From IMG/VR virus record IMGVR_UViG_3300021356_000136, positions 1 through 26,923 of that record: 26,923 nucleotides of DNA. The stretch is one strand, 5' to 3'. Of this stretch, positions 1-8,075 are shown in pieces. Numbering within the stretch: the first letter of the stretch is position 1; each line of letters starts with the position of its first letter. The notes under the pieces were generated by a model that was given only the letters and a program-made list of their open reading frames with translations, was not told where the DNA came from and did no database searches. A program made the translations under genes and the position numbers. The stretch comes from a virus.

Positions 1-134
1 TTAGACCTTTCACCTATAAAAGTATTATTGCCACCAAAATAAACATGTTGACCATCACCTGATAAAAATATTTTTCCTTCAACACTTAATGCTCGACTTG
101 GACTCGTAGTCCCAATACCTAATCTCTCTGTTGA
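1..134. repeat. Terminal direct repeat, left copy (assembly join)
   Basis: Bases 1-134 match 26790-26923 without gaps. There are two mismatches, at 120 (t against c) and 129 (t against a). Both change only the third position of a codon (Leu and Thr). The tail-fibre frame is the same in both copies. Confidence 0.9.
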
Positions 135-1199
135 TGCATCCCAAAATAAACCTTGCGTTGTACCTGTATCATCGTAGAAGGATATGTCGCCGTTAGCATC
201 AATCTCTAATGCTTTTACAAAAGTATTATTAGCTGTAGGTGATGTATAGAAAGCAATATCGTAACCTGTTCTAGCTTGTTTAAAATTAAAATGACTTGGT
301 TGTGTTGTTGATTTTATAACTTCACCGCCAACTATATTTAGGTCTGCTACTATAGCTATTTCGTCTCCACCTTCTGACATAAGTTTTGGATTACCACTAC
401 TAGCATAATCAATGATAAGCCTACCAATTGTATGTGCATTATTTCCACCTGCATCTATTGATGCAACACCATCAACAGTCAATCCATCACTTACAACTGT
501 TCCTGTTACGTCTATACCTGAACTGGTTGTAGAAAAACGACTTGTATTATCATGGTATAAAACTACACCGCCATTATTAGCAGCAGTCATGTATGTTTCA
601 GTACCAGTACCATTTCTAACAATTAAGTTGGTAGCATCTAAATATAAATTACCTTCTCCCGTATCAGCTATATGGCTATTAGTGCCTGAATGATATATAG
701 ATAAATCTGAGCCTGTACCGAATATGGCTTTGTCATTATCGCCAAACTCAATATCAGTACCGCCTGTAGTATTACCATTTAAAAGTATTTCAGCTAATGT
801 ATCTACGCTTCCTACTTGGCTATCTACATAGGCTTTGATTGATTGTTGTGTTGCTAAAGCTGTAGCAGAATCAGAAGATAAATCATCTTCATCTAAAATG
901 CTAGTTACAGTAGAGCCTGTAGAAAAGCTAAACGAAGTTATGCCATTTACAGTTCCACCATTAATATCAAAAGTATTATCTGCTGTAATACTTACACCAG
1001 TTGTAATCCATGCATCGTTAGCTGAGTTTCTTATTTTTAATACGCTATTTGCTGTATCTACCCATAACTGATGTGCAAAAGTTGTACTAGGTGAAGTTGC
1101 ACCGCTATTGGTTGTTGCAATAGCAGATAAAGCATTATTTAAATCTGCTCTAAAGTCTGCACCTGATTGGTTTGCTAAATTGTAATCGTGTTGTGCCAT
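1..1199 (-). CDS. Tail fibre protein, N-terminal part (gene continues across the window join)
   Basis: This frame opens at ATG 1199-1197 and stays open to base 1, giving 399 codons with the 3' part off the window edge. The start follows AAAGAGAT, a usable Shine-Dalgarno (SD), 27 bases after the stop of the tail-tip gene. The protein begins MAQHDYNLANQSGADFRADL, an N-terminus I recognise from tail fibres of marine phages; it presumably docks the fibre on the tail. The rest is low-complexity, Gly/Thr/Ser-rich beta sequence with repeated VTGTV.SDGLTV and LGIGTTSPS units, as in trimeric fibre shafts. The last 134 bases of the window repeat bases 1-134 in the same frame, so the gene probably continues at 26789 and ends at 24419. 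The whole protein would have 1189 residues. Its role would be host recognition. Confidence 0.85.
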   Translation of the reverse strand, partial: MAQHDYNLANQSGADFRADLNNALSAIATTNSGATSPSTTFAHQLWVDTANSVLKIRNSANDAWITTGVSITADNTFDINGGTVNGITSFSFSTGSTVTSILDEDDLSSDSATALATQQSIKAYVDSQVGSVDTLAEILLNGNTTGGTDIEFGDNDKAIFGTGSDLSIYHSGTNSHIADTGEGNLYLDATNLIVRNGTGTETYMTAANNGGVVLYHDNTSRFSTTSSGIDVTGTVVSDGLTVDGVASIDAGGNNAHTIGRLIIDYASSGNPKLMSEGGDEIAIVADLNIVGGEVIKSTTQPSHFNFKQARTGYDIAFYTSPTANNTFVKALEIDANGDISFYDDTGTTQGLFWDASTERLGIGTTSPSRALSVEGKIFLSGDGQHVYFGGNNTFIGERS

Positions 1200-1226
1200 A
1201 TTAAATCTCTTTGTTATATATTACCT

Positions 1227-3668
1227 TTACCATGTGCTAATCGCTACCCTTTTCCATGTATTTGTAGCAACACATACATAAATGTAGTTTGAATCCCATT
1301 GTATTTGACCTGCTGTACCAGTAGATGTAGCAGAAGCAGGTGCACCACTACTAATCTTTAAACCACCATCAGCATTAATTCTGCCTTGTGCACTTAAACC
1401 TGCACCCGATATAGTTAAGTCGCCGCCATCAATTAAAACACCACCACTACCAGTAAATTCAGCAAAGTCTTTACATAAAAACTCATCTTCCATTACTACT
1501 TGGTTTGTAAACTTTACATAGTTTCCTGTCTTACCTGTTGTAGTTCCATAAGATTCAACTGTAGATAATGTAACTCCATCTATTTCTACTTCAGTAGTTT
1601 TTACTGGGTCATCTGCAATAGTAAAAGTACCTGTAGTTGCATTTGACTCTATACCTAAACCATTGAAAGCAGTTACAGAATAATTATAGTCACTACCTTT
1701 AGCAATAAATGATAGATCTGCTTGATTAGTGTCAACTATCTTACTAAATACTGGATTATCTGAACTATCAGTGACATCTAATCTAAATTCTTTTACTGGA
1801 AAGTCTGTTGGGTTATCCCAAGATATAAAGGGTCTATTTATTGCAGATGCATCAGTATCAGTAAAAGTTACATTCTCAGGTGCTGCTAATGCACCTGCTG
1901 TTGGTGGTGTTGTAGGGTCTGCTGTAGCTTCTTGTAAAGGCACAAGCCACGAATAAATATCTAAATACTCAATCATAGAAACACTAACCAATCCATCAGG
2001 TTGTAATTCTAGGGCTTCAATTCTAAATAGTTTTGAACTAAATCCTAAACCTGCATATGTTAAATCTACTATGTCACCTACATTTAATTTATATATTTCA
2101 GGTGTGCCTAAAAATTGCACTGTAGTTTGATTCCTACTTCTACCTAATATAGCTTTTGCCATATTACTAGCAATATAAGGGTCTGTTATATATGGAAATT
2201 CTGCTTTTATCTCTAAAATCTCACCATCATCAGAATAATAATTAGGTGTCGCATCATGCAATTCTGTAACTGTATCTAATTCGTATTTTTTATTTGCATT
2301 AAAAAACTCTACTATTACTTTGTTAGCTTTTTTATCTTTATTGCCATAGTCAACTGAAATGCCTGTATCAGCTATAATATGATCATCAGTAATACTAAAT
2401 GTAGAACTGCCAGTATCTTCAATTTTAAGTTCATATTTACCATCTATATAAGTAAAAATACCTCTCATGTTTGCTAGTAATTCTTTTGCGTTGTCCATTA
2501 CATTCTTATTGGTATCTACATAACCGTTACAATGAAATCTCTGCACTACAGCTAATATCACTCCATTCTCATCTGTATAATCATCAAGAATGGTGTCATC
2601 AATTGTAATTTCATTGACTTGACTTTCAGAATAGAATTGATAGCTATTAAATGCTTCAATTTTTACACCATCAACAATAAGATTATCACTACTATCTTTT
2701 ATGCTTATTTTTTCATCTACTTTGTTTTGAAAAGCATCATCAAAATCGTCAACAGTAACAATATTAGTATCAGCTTCTGCACTCCATGTTACATTTTGAT
2801 AACTACCACCATAAAATGGATTATTATAAAAAACATCACATATATCAGCAGCATCTTCAAATGTAGACATATTAATATCTGCTGTTGCTAGACCTTTTCC
2901 ATATTCATCATTTTGTATGTAATCAAGAAAGCATAAAGCAGGATTACTAGAAAAAATTGTGCTTTCACTTCTAGGGTCATAAACTTTTTTTCCTCTAACC
3001 TGTACTGTAATTTGTGGTACACCTCTATACATTCCCTTTTTATCATAATCAAATGCAGCAGCAATATAAGCTATGCCATTTAATTTATGATTAGAAGTCC
3101 ATGCTTCAGGTATAGATGCAGTCAACATAGGGTCTGCTGTTTGACTAGCTGAGCCATGATGCAAATTAAAAACAAAAGAATATCTTAGTGTGGGGTCTGT
3201 GCCTAATCTACCTGCTTGTGAATATTGCACATCACCAACTTGACTTGCTGTATTAAGATTCGCAGCACTAGGTATGCTTTTATCACTACCTACATAGCCA
3301 CCACCTTTATATATATTGCCATCTAAAATAGAATTTCCATCTATTTCTATTGTATGACCCATAATTTCTTCTACTTCACCGACACATAATGCATATACAA
3401 CAAATAAATCTTTAGACCTATTGTTTTTTGTATCCATGTATATTACTTGTGCACCAACCCTTCTTGTTCCATATATGACTGGTATCTTGCCACCTGCAGA
3501 AGTTTTGTTAGCCATTATTTCTGCACCTTTAGCTAACATGTCTCTAGCTTGTTGATAGTTTTTTACACCTGTATAAACTGTATATGCAGTTAAGACAGCT
3601 TGTGTATATGGATTAGCTAAAAATGCACCTACAGCTTTAAAAAATTTAATTACTGATTGCCAAACCAT
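1227..3668 (-). CDS. Tail-tip / central tail protein (gpJ-like role) with FN3 domain
   Basis: This 813-residue protein sits between the DUF2163-like protein and the fibre, where siphophages encode the large tail-tip (host-specificity) protein. Residues 1-40 are hydrophobic. KIPVIYGTRRVGAQVIY (about 60-78) resembles the start of other large tail-tip proteins. The middle, with phrases such as DIVDLTYAGLGF, looks like a baseplate-hub fold. Residues 596-690 form a fibronectin type III-like module (APENVTF, FISWDNP, YNYSVTAFNGLG). The last 30 residues (WDSNYIYVCVATNTWKRVAI) are a short C-terminal module that I have also seen on other phage tail proteins. The stop of the upstream 182-aa gene abuts this start, so the two are translationally linked. 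The exact family is inferred; a tail-tip role is likely. Confidence 0.75.
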   Translation of the reverse strand: MVWQSVIKFFKAVGAFLANPYTQAVLTAYTVYTGVKNYQQARDMLAKGAEIMANKTSAGGKIPVIYGTRRVGAQVIYMDTKNNRSKDLFVVYALCVGEVEEIMGHTIEIDGNSILDGNIYKGGGYVGSDKSIPSAANLNTASQVGDVQYSQAGRLGTDPTLRYSFVFNLHHGSASQTADPMLTASIPEAWTSNHKLNGIAYIAAAFDYDKKGMYRGVPQITVQVRGKKVYDPRSESTIFSSNPALCFLDYIQNDEYGKGLATADINMSTFEDAADICDVFYNNPFYGGSYQNVTWSAEADTNIVTVDDFDDAFQNKVDEKISIKDSSDNLIVDGVKIEAFNSYQFYSESQVNEITIDDTILDDYTDENGVILAVVQRFHCNGYVDTNKNVMDNAKELLANMRGIFTYIDGKYELKIEDTGSSTFSITDDHIIADTGISVDYGNKDKKANKVIVEFFNANKKYELDTVTELHDATPNYYSDDGEILEIKAEFPYITDPYIASNMAKAILGRSRNQTTVQFLGTPEIYKLNVGDIVDLTYAGLGFSSKLFRIEALELQPDGLVSVSMIEYLDIYSWLVPLQEATADPTTPPTAGALAAPENVTFTDTDASAINRPFISWDNPTDFPVKEFRLDVTDSSDNPVFSKIVDTNQADLSFIAKGSDYNYSVTAFNGLGIESNATTGTFTIADDPVKTTEVEIDGVTLSTVESYGTTTGKTGNYVKFTNQVVMEDEFLCKDFAEFTGSGGVLIDGGDLTISGAGLSAQGRINADGGLKISSGAPASATSTGTAGQIQWDSNYIYVCVATNTWKRVAISTW

Positions 3669-4217
3669 TTAACTGCCCCACCTAACATCAGACTTAGTTT
3701 CAGTTGCATACTCTAAACCTCTATCACCTGCATAAACTGATTGTTGTGATTCATCTGTATAATGCCTACCTTTTGTCAAGTTCCAGTTAGACCAATGTGA
3801 AGCAACAGTTAAAGTTAAAATTGAATCATTGATATTTTCTTTAATAGCTACATGTCTTATATTTCCTGAAAAATAACTTATCGCACCTACTAAATCTTCA
3901 TTAACATCAAAGTATGCTATGTATATTTCTACTTTTTTATTATTGAATTCACCATCTTGTACAAGGCTTCTTACTTGATCTGTAACATTTGAAAAACCTA
4001 GCTGTATTTCATCTATTTGTAATTGTCCTGTTTCTGCTGTTTGACTAACAGATAAAAAAGAACCACCTGCTTCATAAGTTTCTGAGTTATAAGTTACATC
4101 CCTATAAAAATCTGTAAGTCTTATGACGGTAGATAGATTTAATTCTACTAAAAAAGCTATCTTGGTTTGTTGTGCAGATACTTGTGTTTGTAATGCTGCT
4201 GATAGGCTTCTAGGCAT
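3669..4217 (-). CDS. DUF2163 / BR0599-like tail hub protein
   Basis: The 182-residue protein has the features of the DUF2163/BR0599 family found in tail-tip modules of siphophages and gene transfer agents. It has an N-terminal beta region (AFLVELNLSTVIRLTDFYRD, then VTYNSETYEAGG) and a C-terminal signature HYTDESQQSVYAGDRGLEYA. Many family members are longer (about 250-300 residues), so this is a compact version. It lies between the tape measure/distal-tail pair and the tail-tip gene, and overlaps the preceding stop by one base (TAATG). It probably forms part of the hub at the end of the tail tube. Family assignment is by pattern only. Confidence 0.6.
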   Translation of the reverse strand: MPRSLSAALQTQVSAQQTKIAFLVELNLSTVIRLTDFYRDVTYNSETYEAGGSFLSVSQTAETGQLQIDEIQLGFSNVTDQVRSLVQDGEFNNKKVEIYIAYFDVNEDLVGAISYFSGNIRHVAIKENINDSILTLTVASHWSNWNLTKGRHYTDESQQSVYAGDRGLEYATETKSDVRWGS

Positions 4218-4816
4218 TACTCAATGACCTCTCTTACATCAAATGATATTCTGTAAAGTCCACTAGCATCAGTTGTATATCTGATCTCATCGCTTGTTAG
4301 ATATACTTTAAATGTAGGTTTAGTAACAGTTACAGCTTCATTATCAGCAAGATCAGCAACTAAATTAGGCAATATATTAACTGTAGCAGCACCTCCTGAT
4401 GCATTAACTGTATCTTCTACCATATAAACTTTAGAATGTCCTGCAAATTGTATTATGTCACCTGCTTCTAAAACTTTGTTATGTCCACTAAAACCATCAA
4501 TTGCAATACTGCTATCACCTGCAGTTTGTGCACCATTTACTAAAATATCAGTTTCATTATGTCCAGTACCTTTATTATGTAAGGGTGCTGTAATATCAAA
4601 GTTTTCATAACCACCTTTTTGTTTTGCTAAAAATGCAAATATTTCCTGTGCTGTAGTTTGTTCCATAGGTGGCATATTAACTGTAAAAGAAAAGTATTGT
4701 GCACCTATTTGTCTTGCAGATTTTTTACCTGATAAAGTTTGATTCATTAATACTGGTCTATTATCTACAAAGTTTATAGATGCAAAGTTTGGTGTAGTTG
4801 GAAAAGTACCTGCCAT
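4217..4816 (-). CDS. Distal tail / minor tail protein (putative)
   Basis: This 199-residue, beta-rich protein follows the tape measure gene with a one-base overlap (TAATG). It starts with FPTTPNFASINFVDNRPVLM and has a region (QYFSFTVNMPPMEQTTAQEI, FLAKQKGGYENFDI) that reads like the compact distal-tail and minor-tail proteins of siphophages. In comparable gene orders the protein directly after the tape measure caps the tube end and joins it to the hub. I do not recognise a specific family. The role comes from position and fold-like features. Confidence 0.5.
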   Translation of the reverse strand: MAGTFPTTPNFASINFVDNRPVLMNQTLSGKKSARQIGAQYFSFTVNMPPMEQTTAQEIFAFLAKQKGGYENFDITAPLHNKGTGHNETDILVNGAQTAGDSSIAIDGFSGHNKVLEAGDIIQFAGHSKVYMVEDTVNASGGAATVNILPNLVADLADNEAVTVTKPTFKVYLTSDEIRYTTDASGLYRISFDVREVIE

Positions 4817-6261
4817 TAGATTATCCCCATTTTGCCTTGTGTATTCATAGCATCATTAATTATTGTTGTTATTGTGCCTTTTCTTGATGTTAGTAACTGG
4901 TCAAAACCTGCTGCATCTACTGTAGATATATTGAAGTTTACCGTAGGACTTGCAGTTTGTACTTGTGTTGCAGTACCAGTATTAAGTGTATTGTAAGCAC
5001 TTTCTGCTGCACTTATGCCACCTGTTCCGCCTGTTTTAAATGATTGTGTGAAGCTAGTTATGCCACTTTGCACAAAACCTACTAAATTCTTAACTAAATA
5101 TATTTGTATTAATTCATTTATAACTGCTTGTGCTACATTAGTAGCTAAATTTTTAAAATCCATAAATTCTTTATTTGCAAAGTCAAAGAAGTCTGTAAAT
5201 GCATTTGTTAGTTGTCCTGCTATAGTATCGTTGAATTGTTTTACTACTGTTATGTTGTCTTCAATTGTTTTAGTAACATTTGCACTAGCATCTTCTATTT
5301 CAGTAAATGTTGCTGTGTATTTTTTTCTTCTGTTGTTTTCTTCTTCTTGTTCTTTTTTCTTTGTAGATATTAATTCATTTAGATCATCTATTTCTTTTTG
5401 TAGATTAGCTTGTCTTTGTTTTGCTGCCCTTTTACCTTGACCTAATGTTCCACTATTTAATTGCTCTTGTACTTTTTGTAATCTTATTTGTGCTTTTTCT
5501 AAATCGTAGGTTAATAAAGTAAGTGTTTTTGTTTCAGCACTTATAAGACCCATAGCATCTAAGAAATCTAAAAAGCTATTTGCAACATCAATAATTCTAG
5601 CTTGTAATGGTGTTAATATTTCTCTTTTTAACCTGTTCATGGTGTCGTTAAATCTTTCTGCTTGTCTTATGGTTTCTTCAGGCATTACACCAGTAGCAGA
5701 TTCAGCTAATTCTTTCATAGCTTCTGCACCATCTTTACCCATTACAGCAAGTTTTACACCTGCTCTACCCATAAGATCAGCTAAAATAGCATTTTTCTCA
5801 AACTGACTACCTACACCATCTAATGCTTCAAATAATTCTACAAATACTTCTTCTGCATTTTTTACACTACCGTCTGTATTTTTAACTTGTACGCCTAATT
5901 TCTCTAAAGTTCTTCCTGCTTCAGTAGTTCTTAATTGTGCTTGACCAACCATCTTGGTAAAGTTTTGCATACCTTTGTTAAATTCTTCAGTAGCAAGACC
6001 TGACTGCTGTGCAGCAAATTGATATTTTTGTAAAAATTCTGTAGATACACCAATAGAATCAGCAACCTTACCAATACTATCTGCTAATGCTAATGCTTCA
6101 TTACCAAACTGAACTATTTGTCTAACAGCAAAAACACCTGCAAAAGCACCTGCAAGTTTTTTCATAGCAGCCTGTGTGCTGTTTACATTTCTATTAACAG
6201 AACCAAATGCACCTTTTGTTTGATCTTTTGCGGTGATTCTAAATTTATAATCAGTTGCCAT
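4816..6261 (-). CDS. Tail tape measure protein
   Basis: The 481-residue protein lies directly after the tail chaperone frameshift pair, as tape measures do. It opens with FRITAKDQTKGAFGSVNRNV, a typical tape-measure start. Hydrophobic segments follow (KLAGAFAGVFAVRQIVQFG), then long Ala/Gln/Glu-rich helices; residues about 255-320 are a coiled coil (LEKAQIRLQKVQEQL, NLQKEIDDLNELISTKKKEQ). Another hydrophobic stretch lies near 365-405, and the C-terminus (FNISTVDAAGFDQLLTSRKG) resembles the lambda-type ending. It sets tail length and is thought to be ejected with the DNA. At roughly 1.5 angstroms per residue the tail would be about 70 nm, short for a siphophage. The ATG lies 11 bases inside the end of the GT frame. 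Confidence 0.88.
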   Translation of the reverse strand: MATDYKFRITAKDQTKGAFGSVNRNVNSTQAAMKKLAGAFAGVFAVRQIVQFGNEALALADSIGKVADSIGVSTEFLQKYQFAAQQSGLATEEFNKGMQNFTKMVGQAQLRTTEAGRTLEKLGVQVKNTDGSVKNAEEVFVELFEALDGVGSQFEKNAILADLMGRAGVKLAVMGKDGAEAMKELAESATGVMPEETIRQAERFNDTMNRLKREILTPLQARIIDVANSFLDFLDAMGLISAETKTLTLLTYDLEKAQIRLQKVQEQLNSGTLGQGKRAAKQRQANLQKEIDDLNELISTKKKEQEEENNRRKKYTATFTEIEDASANVTKTIEDNITVVKQFNDTIAGQLTNAFTDFFDFANKEFMDFKNLATNVAQAVINELIQIYLVKNLVGFVQSGITSFTQSFKTGGTGGISAAESAYNTLNTGTATQVQTASPTVNFNISTVDAAGFDQLLTSRKGTITTIINDAMNTQGKMGII

Positions 6262-6738
6262 GTTTCATTTGCCTATTCTTTTCTTCTAAGTATGCCATCC
6301 ATCCAGTAAATTCAGATAAGGACATTTTGTTTTCTAGTTCTTCAACTGTAACATGTAAAAGTTCAGCTAAATAATATTTTGCAAATAATTCCTTATCTTC
6401 CGCTACTTTTTTCTTTGTTCATCTACAGTTGGTGTAGACATTATTTCAGTAGCTAATCTAGCTAACACATCTTTGTCTACATTGTTCATTAAAGTTTGTT
6501 TATCAGATAAATCAAACACCTTATTACCTTCTTCATCAAGTGCTTTATAAATTAAGCAATAAGCCATTAATGCAACATCATCATCTTTTGCAAATTTTTG
6601 CAATTTAGACATTTCTGCTAACGTTAATGGCTTTGCATAAATTTTAACCACTTCATTCTCATCACTCCATTCAGGTACTTCAATACATTTAATTTCTAAA
6701 GTATTAAAGTGTTCTTTTGCTTTATCAATGAGTTTCAT
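6251..6738 (-). CDS. Tail assembly chaperone GT, made by -1 ribosomal frameshift
   Basis: If ribosomes slip back one base at A AAA AAG (6412-6406), translation avoids the TAG and continues at GTA (6406-6404) for 51 more codons to TGA at 6253-6251. The product has 162 residues. The extension includes VAEDKELFAKYYLAELLHVT and MSLSEFTGWMAYLEEKNRQ; the latter resembles the T domains of other phages, where a short S/T-x-x-E-F-x-x-W-x-A-Y motif recurs. The extension has no good start codon of its own and overlaps the tape-measure start by 11 bases. In lambda the T part recruits tail-tube subunits to the chaperone-coated tape measure. The slip site is seen directly; the ratio of products is unknown. 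Confidence 0.85.
6403..6738 (-). CDS. Tail assembly chaperone G (frame-0 product)
   Basis: This 111-residue protein lies between the major tail protein and the tape measure, where lambda-like phages encode gpG. It is acidic and helical (LIDKAKEHFNTLEIKCIEVP, LTLAEMSKLQKFAKDDDVAL), like tail-assembly chaperones that coat the tape measure until the tube polymerises. The reading ends ...DEQRKK, followed by TAG at 6405-6403. The stop is immediately preceded by A AAA AAG, so a fraction of ribosomes should shift back one base and make the longer GT protein. The upstream gap to the major tail gene is only 2 bases. Confidence 0.82.
   Translation of the reverse strand: MKLIDKAKEHFNTLEIKCIEVPEWSDENEVVKIYAKPLTLAEMSKLQKFAKDDDVALMAYCLIYKALDEEGNKVFDLSDKQTLMNNVDKDVLARLATEIMSTPTVDEQRKK
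6406..6412 (-). promoter_or_regulatory. -1 frameshift slippery heptamer A AAA AAG
   Basis: Read on the minus strand in frame 0, the sequence is aga aaa aag tag. This places the canonical X XXY YYZ heptamer A AAA AAG directly before the in-frame stop, which can stall the ribosome and favour slippage. The same heptamer serves dnaX of E. coli. Confidence 0.88.
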
Positions 6739-6740
6739 AG

Positions 6741-7127
6741 TTATACTGTTGTGCTAGTAATGCCACCTGAAAATTGTACATTAACAGTTGCTTCTACTAA
6801 ACCATCAAATGATGCTGTCCTTGTTATACCTGTAACTATAGCAGTACCAGTATAATAAGTATCACCCGAATCTGAACCCTCAGGATAAAAATTAACAGTT
6901 ACACTTGTACCAATAGTTAGTGCATTTTGTGCTGTATCAAGTTCATCCCAGTAGACATCAATAGTTCCTGTACCATCTTTTAAAGATGATTCATAAGACC
7001 TAGCATCAGCACCCATAACAGTAGATTCTATTGTTGCAGCAGTTTCCTCAATTGAGTATGACCTAATGTGTGCAACTGAATCTGAACCTACTTTAACAGT
7101 ACCTTCACTTCCTTTATGTATCGCCAT
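6741..7127 (-). CDS. Major tail (tube) protein
   Basis: The 128-residue, beta-rich, acidic protein lies just before the tail chaperones, the usual place of the tube subunit. It starts MAIHKGSEGTVKVGSDSVAH and continues IRSYSIEETAATIESTVMG, a pattern shared by many siphophage tube proteins, in which a short strand is followed by E-x-x-A-x-x-x-E-x-x-x-M/F-G. The end (LVEATVNVQFSGGITSTTV) is a beta strand with a flexible tail. Subunits stack as hexamer rings to form the tube around the tape measure. The start overlaps the upstream 50-aa ORF by 14 bases. The size is at the small end for this class. Confidence 0.85.
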   Translation of the reverse strand: MAIHKGSEGTVKVGSDSVAHIRSYSIEETAATIESTVMGADARSYESSLKDGTGTIDVYWDELDTAQNALTIGTSVTVNFYPEGSDSGDTYYTGTAIVTGITRTASFDGLVEATVNVQFSGGITSTTV

Positions 7128-7266
7128 TTTCTACCTCTTTTTTAGATTTTTTAGAAGATGATTTAGATTTAGGTGCATCTTCCTTCCACCCTTTACTTAA
7201 ATAATACTCAACCTGTGTAGGATGAGCAATTACAGTAATCTTACCATTTGGACTAATTAATTTCAT
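7114..7266 (-). CDS. Small Lys-rich protein of the tail module (50 aa)
   Basis: A short ORF opens at ATG 7266-7264 behind a strong SD (AGGAGATAATT) and ends at TAA 7116-7114, overlapping the major tail gene by 14 bases. It encodes MKLISPNGKITVIAHPTQVE, then a segment ending SKGWKED and a Lys/Ser tail (KSKSSSKKSKKE). The first 30 residues look like a small beta-hairpin plus helix, similar in style to the VE-LDE-A-x-x-L segments of small head/tail accessory proteins. The strong SD, the tight fit between neighbours and the codon use support a real gene. Function unknown; possibly a tail-tube or connector accessory. Confidence 0.7.
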   Translation of the reverse strand: MKLISPNGKITVIAHPTQVEYYLSKGWKEDAPKSKSSSKKSKKEVENGDT

Positions 7267-7278
7267 AATTATCTCCTG

Positions 7279-7725
7279 TTAAACTGCCACATCAGGATTA
7301 GTTTCCTGTACATAGTAGTTAGTTAAAAAAGTTAGTGAAACATAACCTAAAGGCTTTTCTGCTTCACCATTAAAATCAATTTCAGTTGATTCTAAATAAG
7401 TATCTTTTGCTAAACCGCCTAATGTTCTATCTGCTGCTATAGCTTCTTCTACTTCTTTGCTTATTGTATCAATAGTATCGTCAAAGTTGCTAGTAGCTTT
7501 TGCATAGCCTTCTACAACTACAGCTAGTTCTCTACTCATAACTCTATCTGTACCTATAACAATAGGCTCAGATGCTTCTGATTTAGTATAGATAACTAAT
7601 GTAGGTAGCTTTGTATTTTCTATAGGATAAACTCTTGATTCATAGACATTAGAACCAGTAGTTGTTAAACCTGTTAGTGTAGTACCAAAGTATTCTCTTA
7701 TTTGTTGTCTCACATGATTTGCCAT
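7279..7725 (-). CDS. Tail terminator protein (gpU-like)
   Basis: The 148-residue protein lies between the connector genes and the major tail protein, as gpU does in lambda. It begins with a helix (HVRQQIREYFGTTLTG), then VYESRVYPIENTKLPTLVIY, where the R-V-x-P and L-P-x-L-x-I-Y pattern recurs in tail-terminator and tail-completion proteins. It continues with SRELAVVVEGYAKATSNFDD and a long helix (TISKEVEEAIAADRTLG), and ends with beta strands (LGYVSLTFLTNYYVQE). The family caps the grown tube and joins it to the head. Its start overlaps the upstream stop by one base. Assignment rests on pattern and position. Confidence 0.7.
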   Translation of the reverse strand: MANHVRQQIREYFGTTLTGLTTTGSNVYESRVYPIENTKLPTLVIYTKSEASEPIVIGTDRVMSRELAVVVEGYAKATSNFDDTIDTISKEVEEAIAADRTLGGLAKDTYLESTEIDFNGEAEKPLGYVSLTFLTNYYVQETNPDVAV

Positions 7726-8075
7726 TACACTTCCTCTAACATTAAAGCAGTAAATCCAGTTCTATCTTTTTGCACATTAACTATAGTGTAGTTTTGTGCT
7801 GCTTTTAGAATATTACCATGTATATCTGTAACTGCACTAGCATTTAATAAATCACCGTATGCTACATTTGGTATATCTACACTTCTACAATATGCAACTG
7901 GTTTAAGTGCTTCTACACCAGTACCTAAATCTTGTTCTGTGTATTCATTATTCAGTATTATTTTAATATTAGTAGATACACCACCCCTTATGTAAACTGC
8001 ATCTAAGCCATGACCATAGCTAGTATCTAAATATGCCAACATATCTTCTTCAGTTTCTAGCATGTACTGTGACAT
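7725..8075 (-). CDS. Head-tail connector protein, FII-like (copy 2)
   Basis: This 116-residue protein resembles the product of the gene directly upstream. Both open with a helix and D-T-x-x-G-H-G (MLAYLDTSYGHGLDAVYIRG here), and both end with the same layout of strands (YTIVNVQKDRTGFTALMLEE here). The middle (YCRSVDIPNVAYGDLLNASA) matches the lambda FII pattern in which strands carry a G-D between the two halves of a small barrel. In lambda FII forms the surface to which the tail attaches. One-base overlaps link it to both neighbours. Having two such genes in tandem suggests a duplication with divergence into two connector rings. Confidence 0.5.
   Translation of the reverse strand: MSQYMLETEEDMLAYLDTSYGHGLDAVYIRGGVSTNIKIILNNEYTEQDLGTGVEALKPVAYCRSVDIPNVAYGDLLNASAVTDIHGNILKAAQNYTIVNVQKDRTGFTALMLEEV

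Noticed and set aside
412-1071. Plus-strand open frames over the fibre N-terminal region
   Set aside because: They lie opposite a good minus-strand gene, have no SD and encode no recognisable domain. The minus frame carries a known fibre start.
2619-2891. Plus-strand 90-codon ORF over the tail-tip gene
   Set aside because: It is antisense to a long conserved gene and rich in Ile/Asn/Cys, as expected from reading AT-rich coding DNA backwards.
5015-5440. Plus-strand 141-codon ORF with Phe/Ser-rich sequence
   Set aside because: It is a mirror of the helical tape-measure coding region. There is no SD and no domain.
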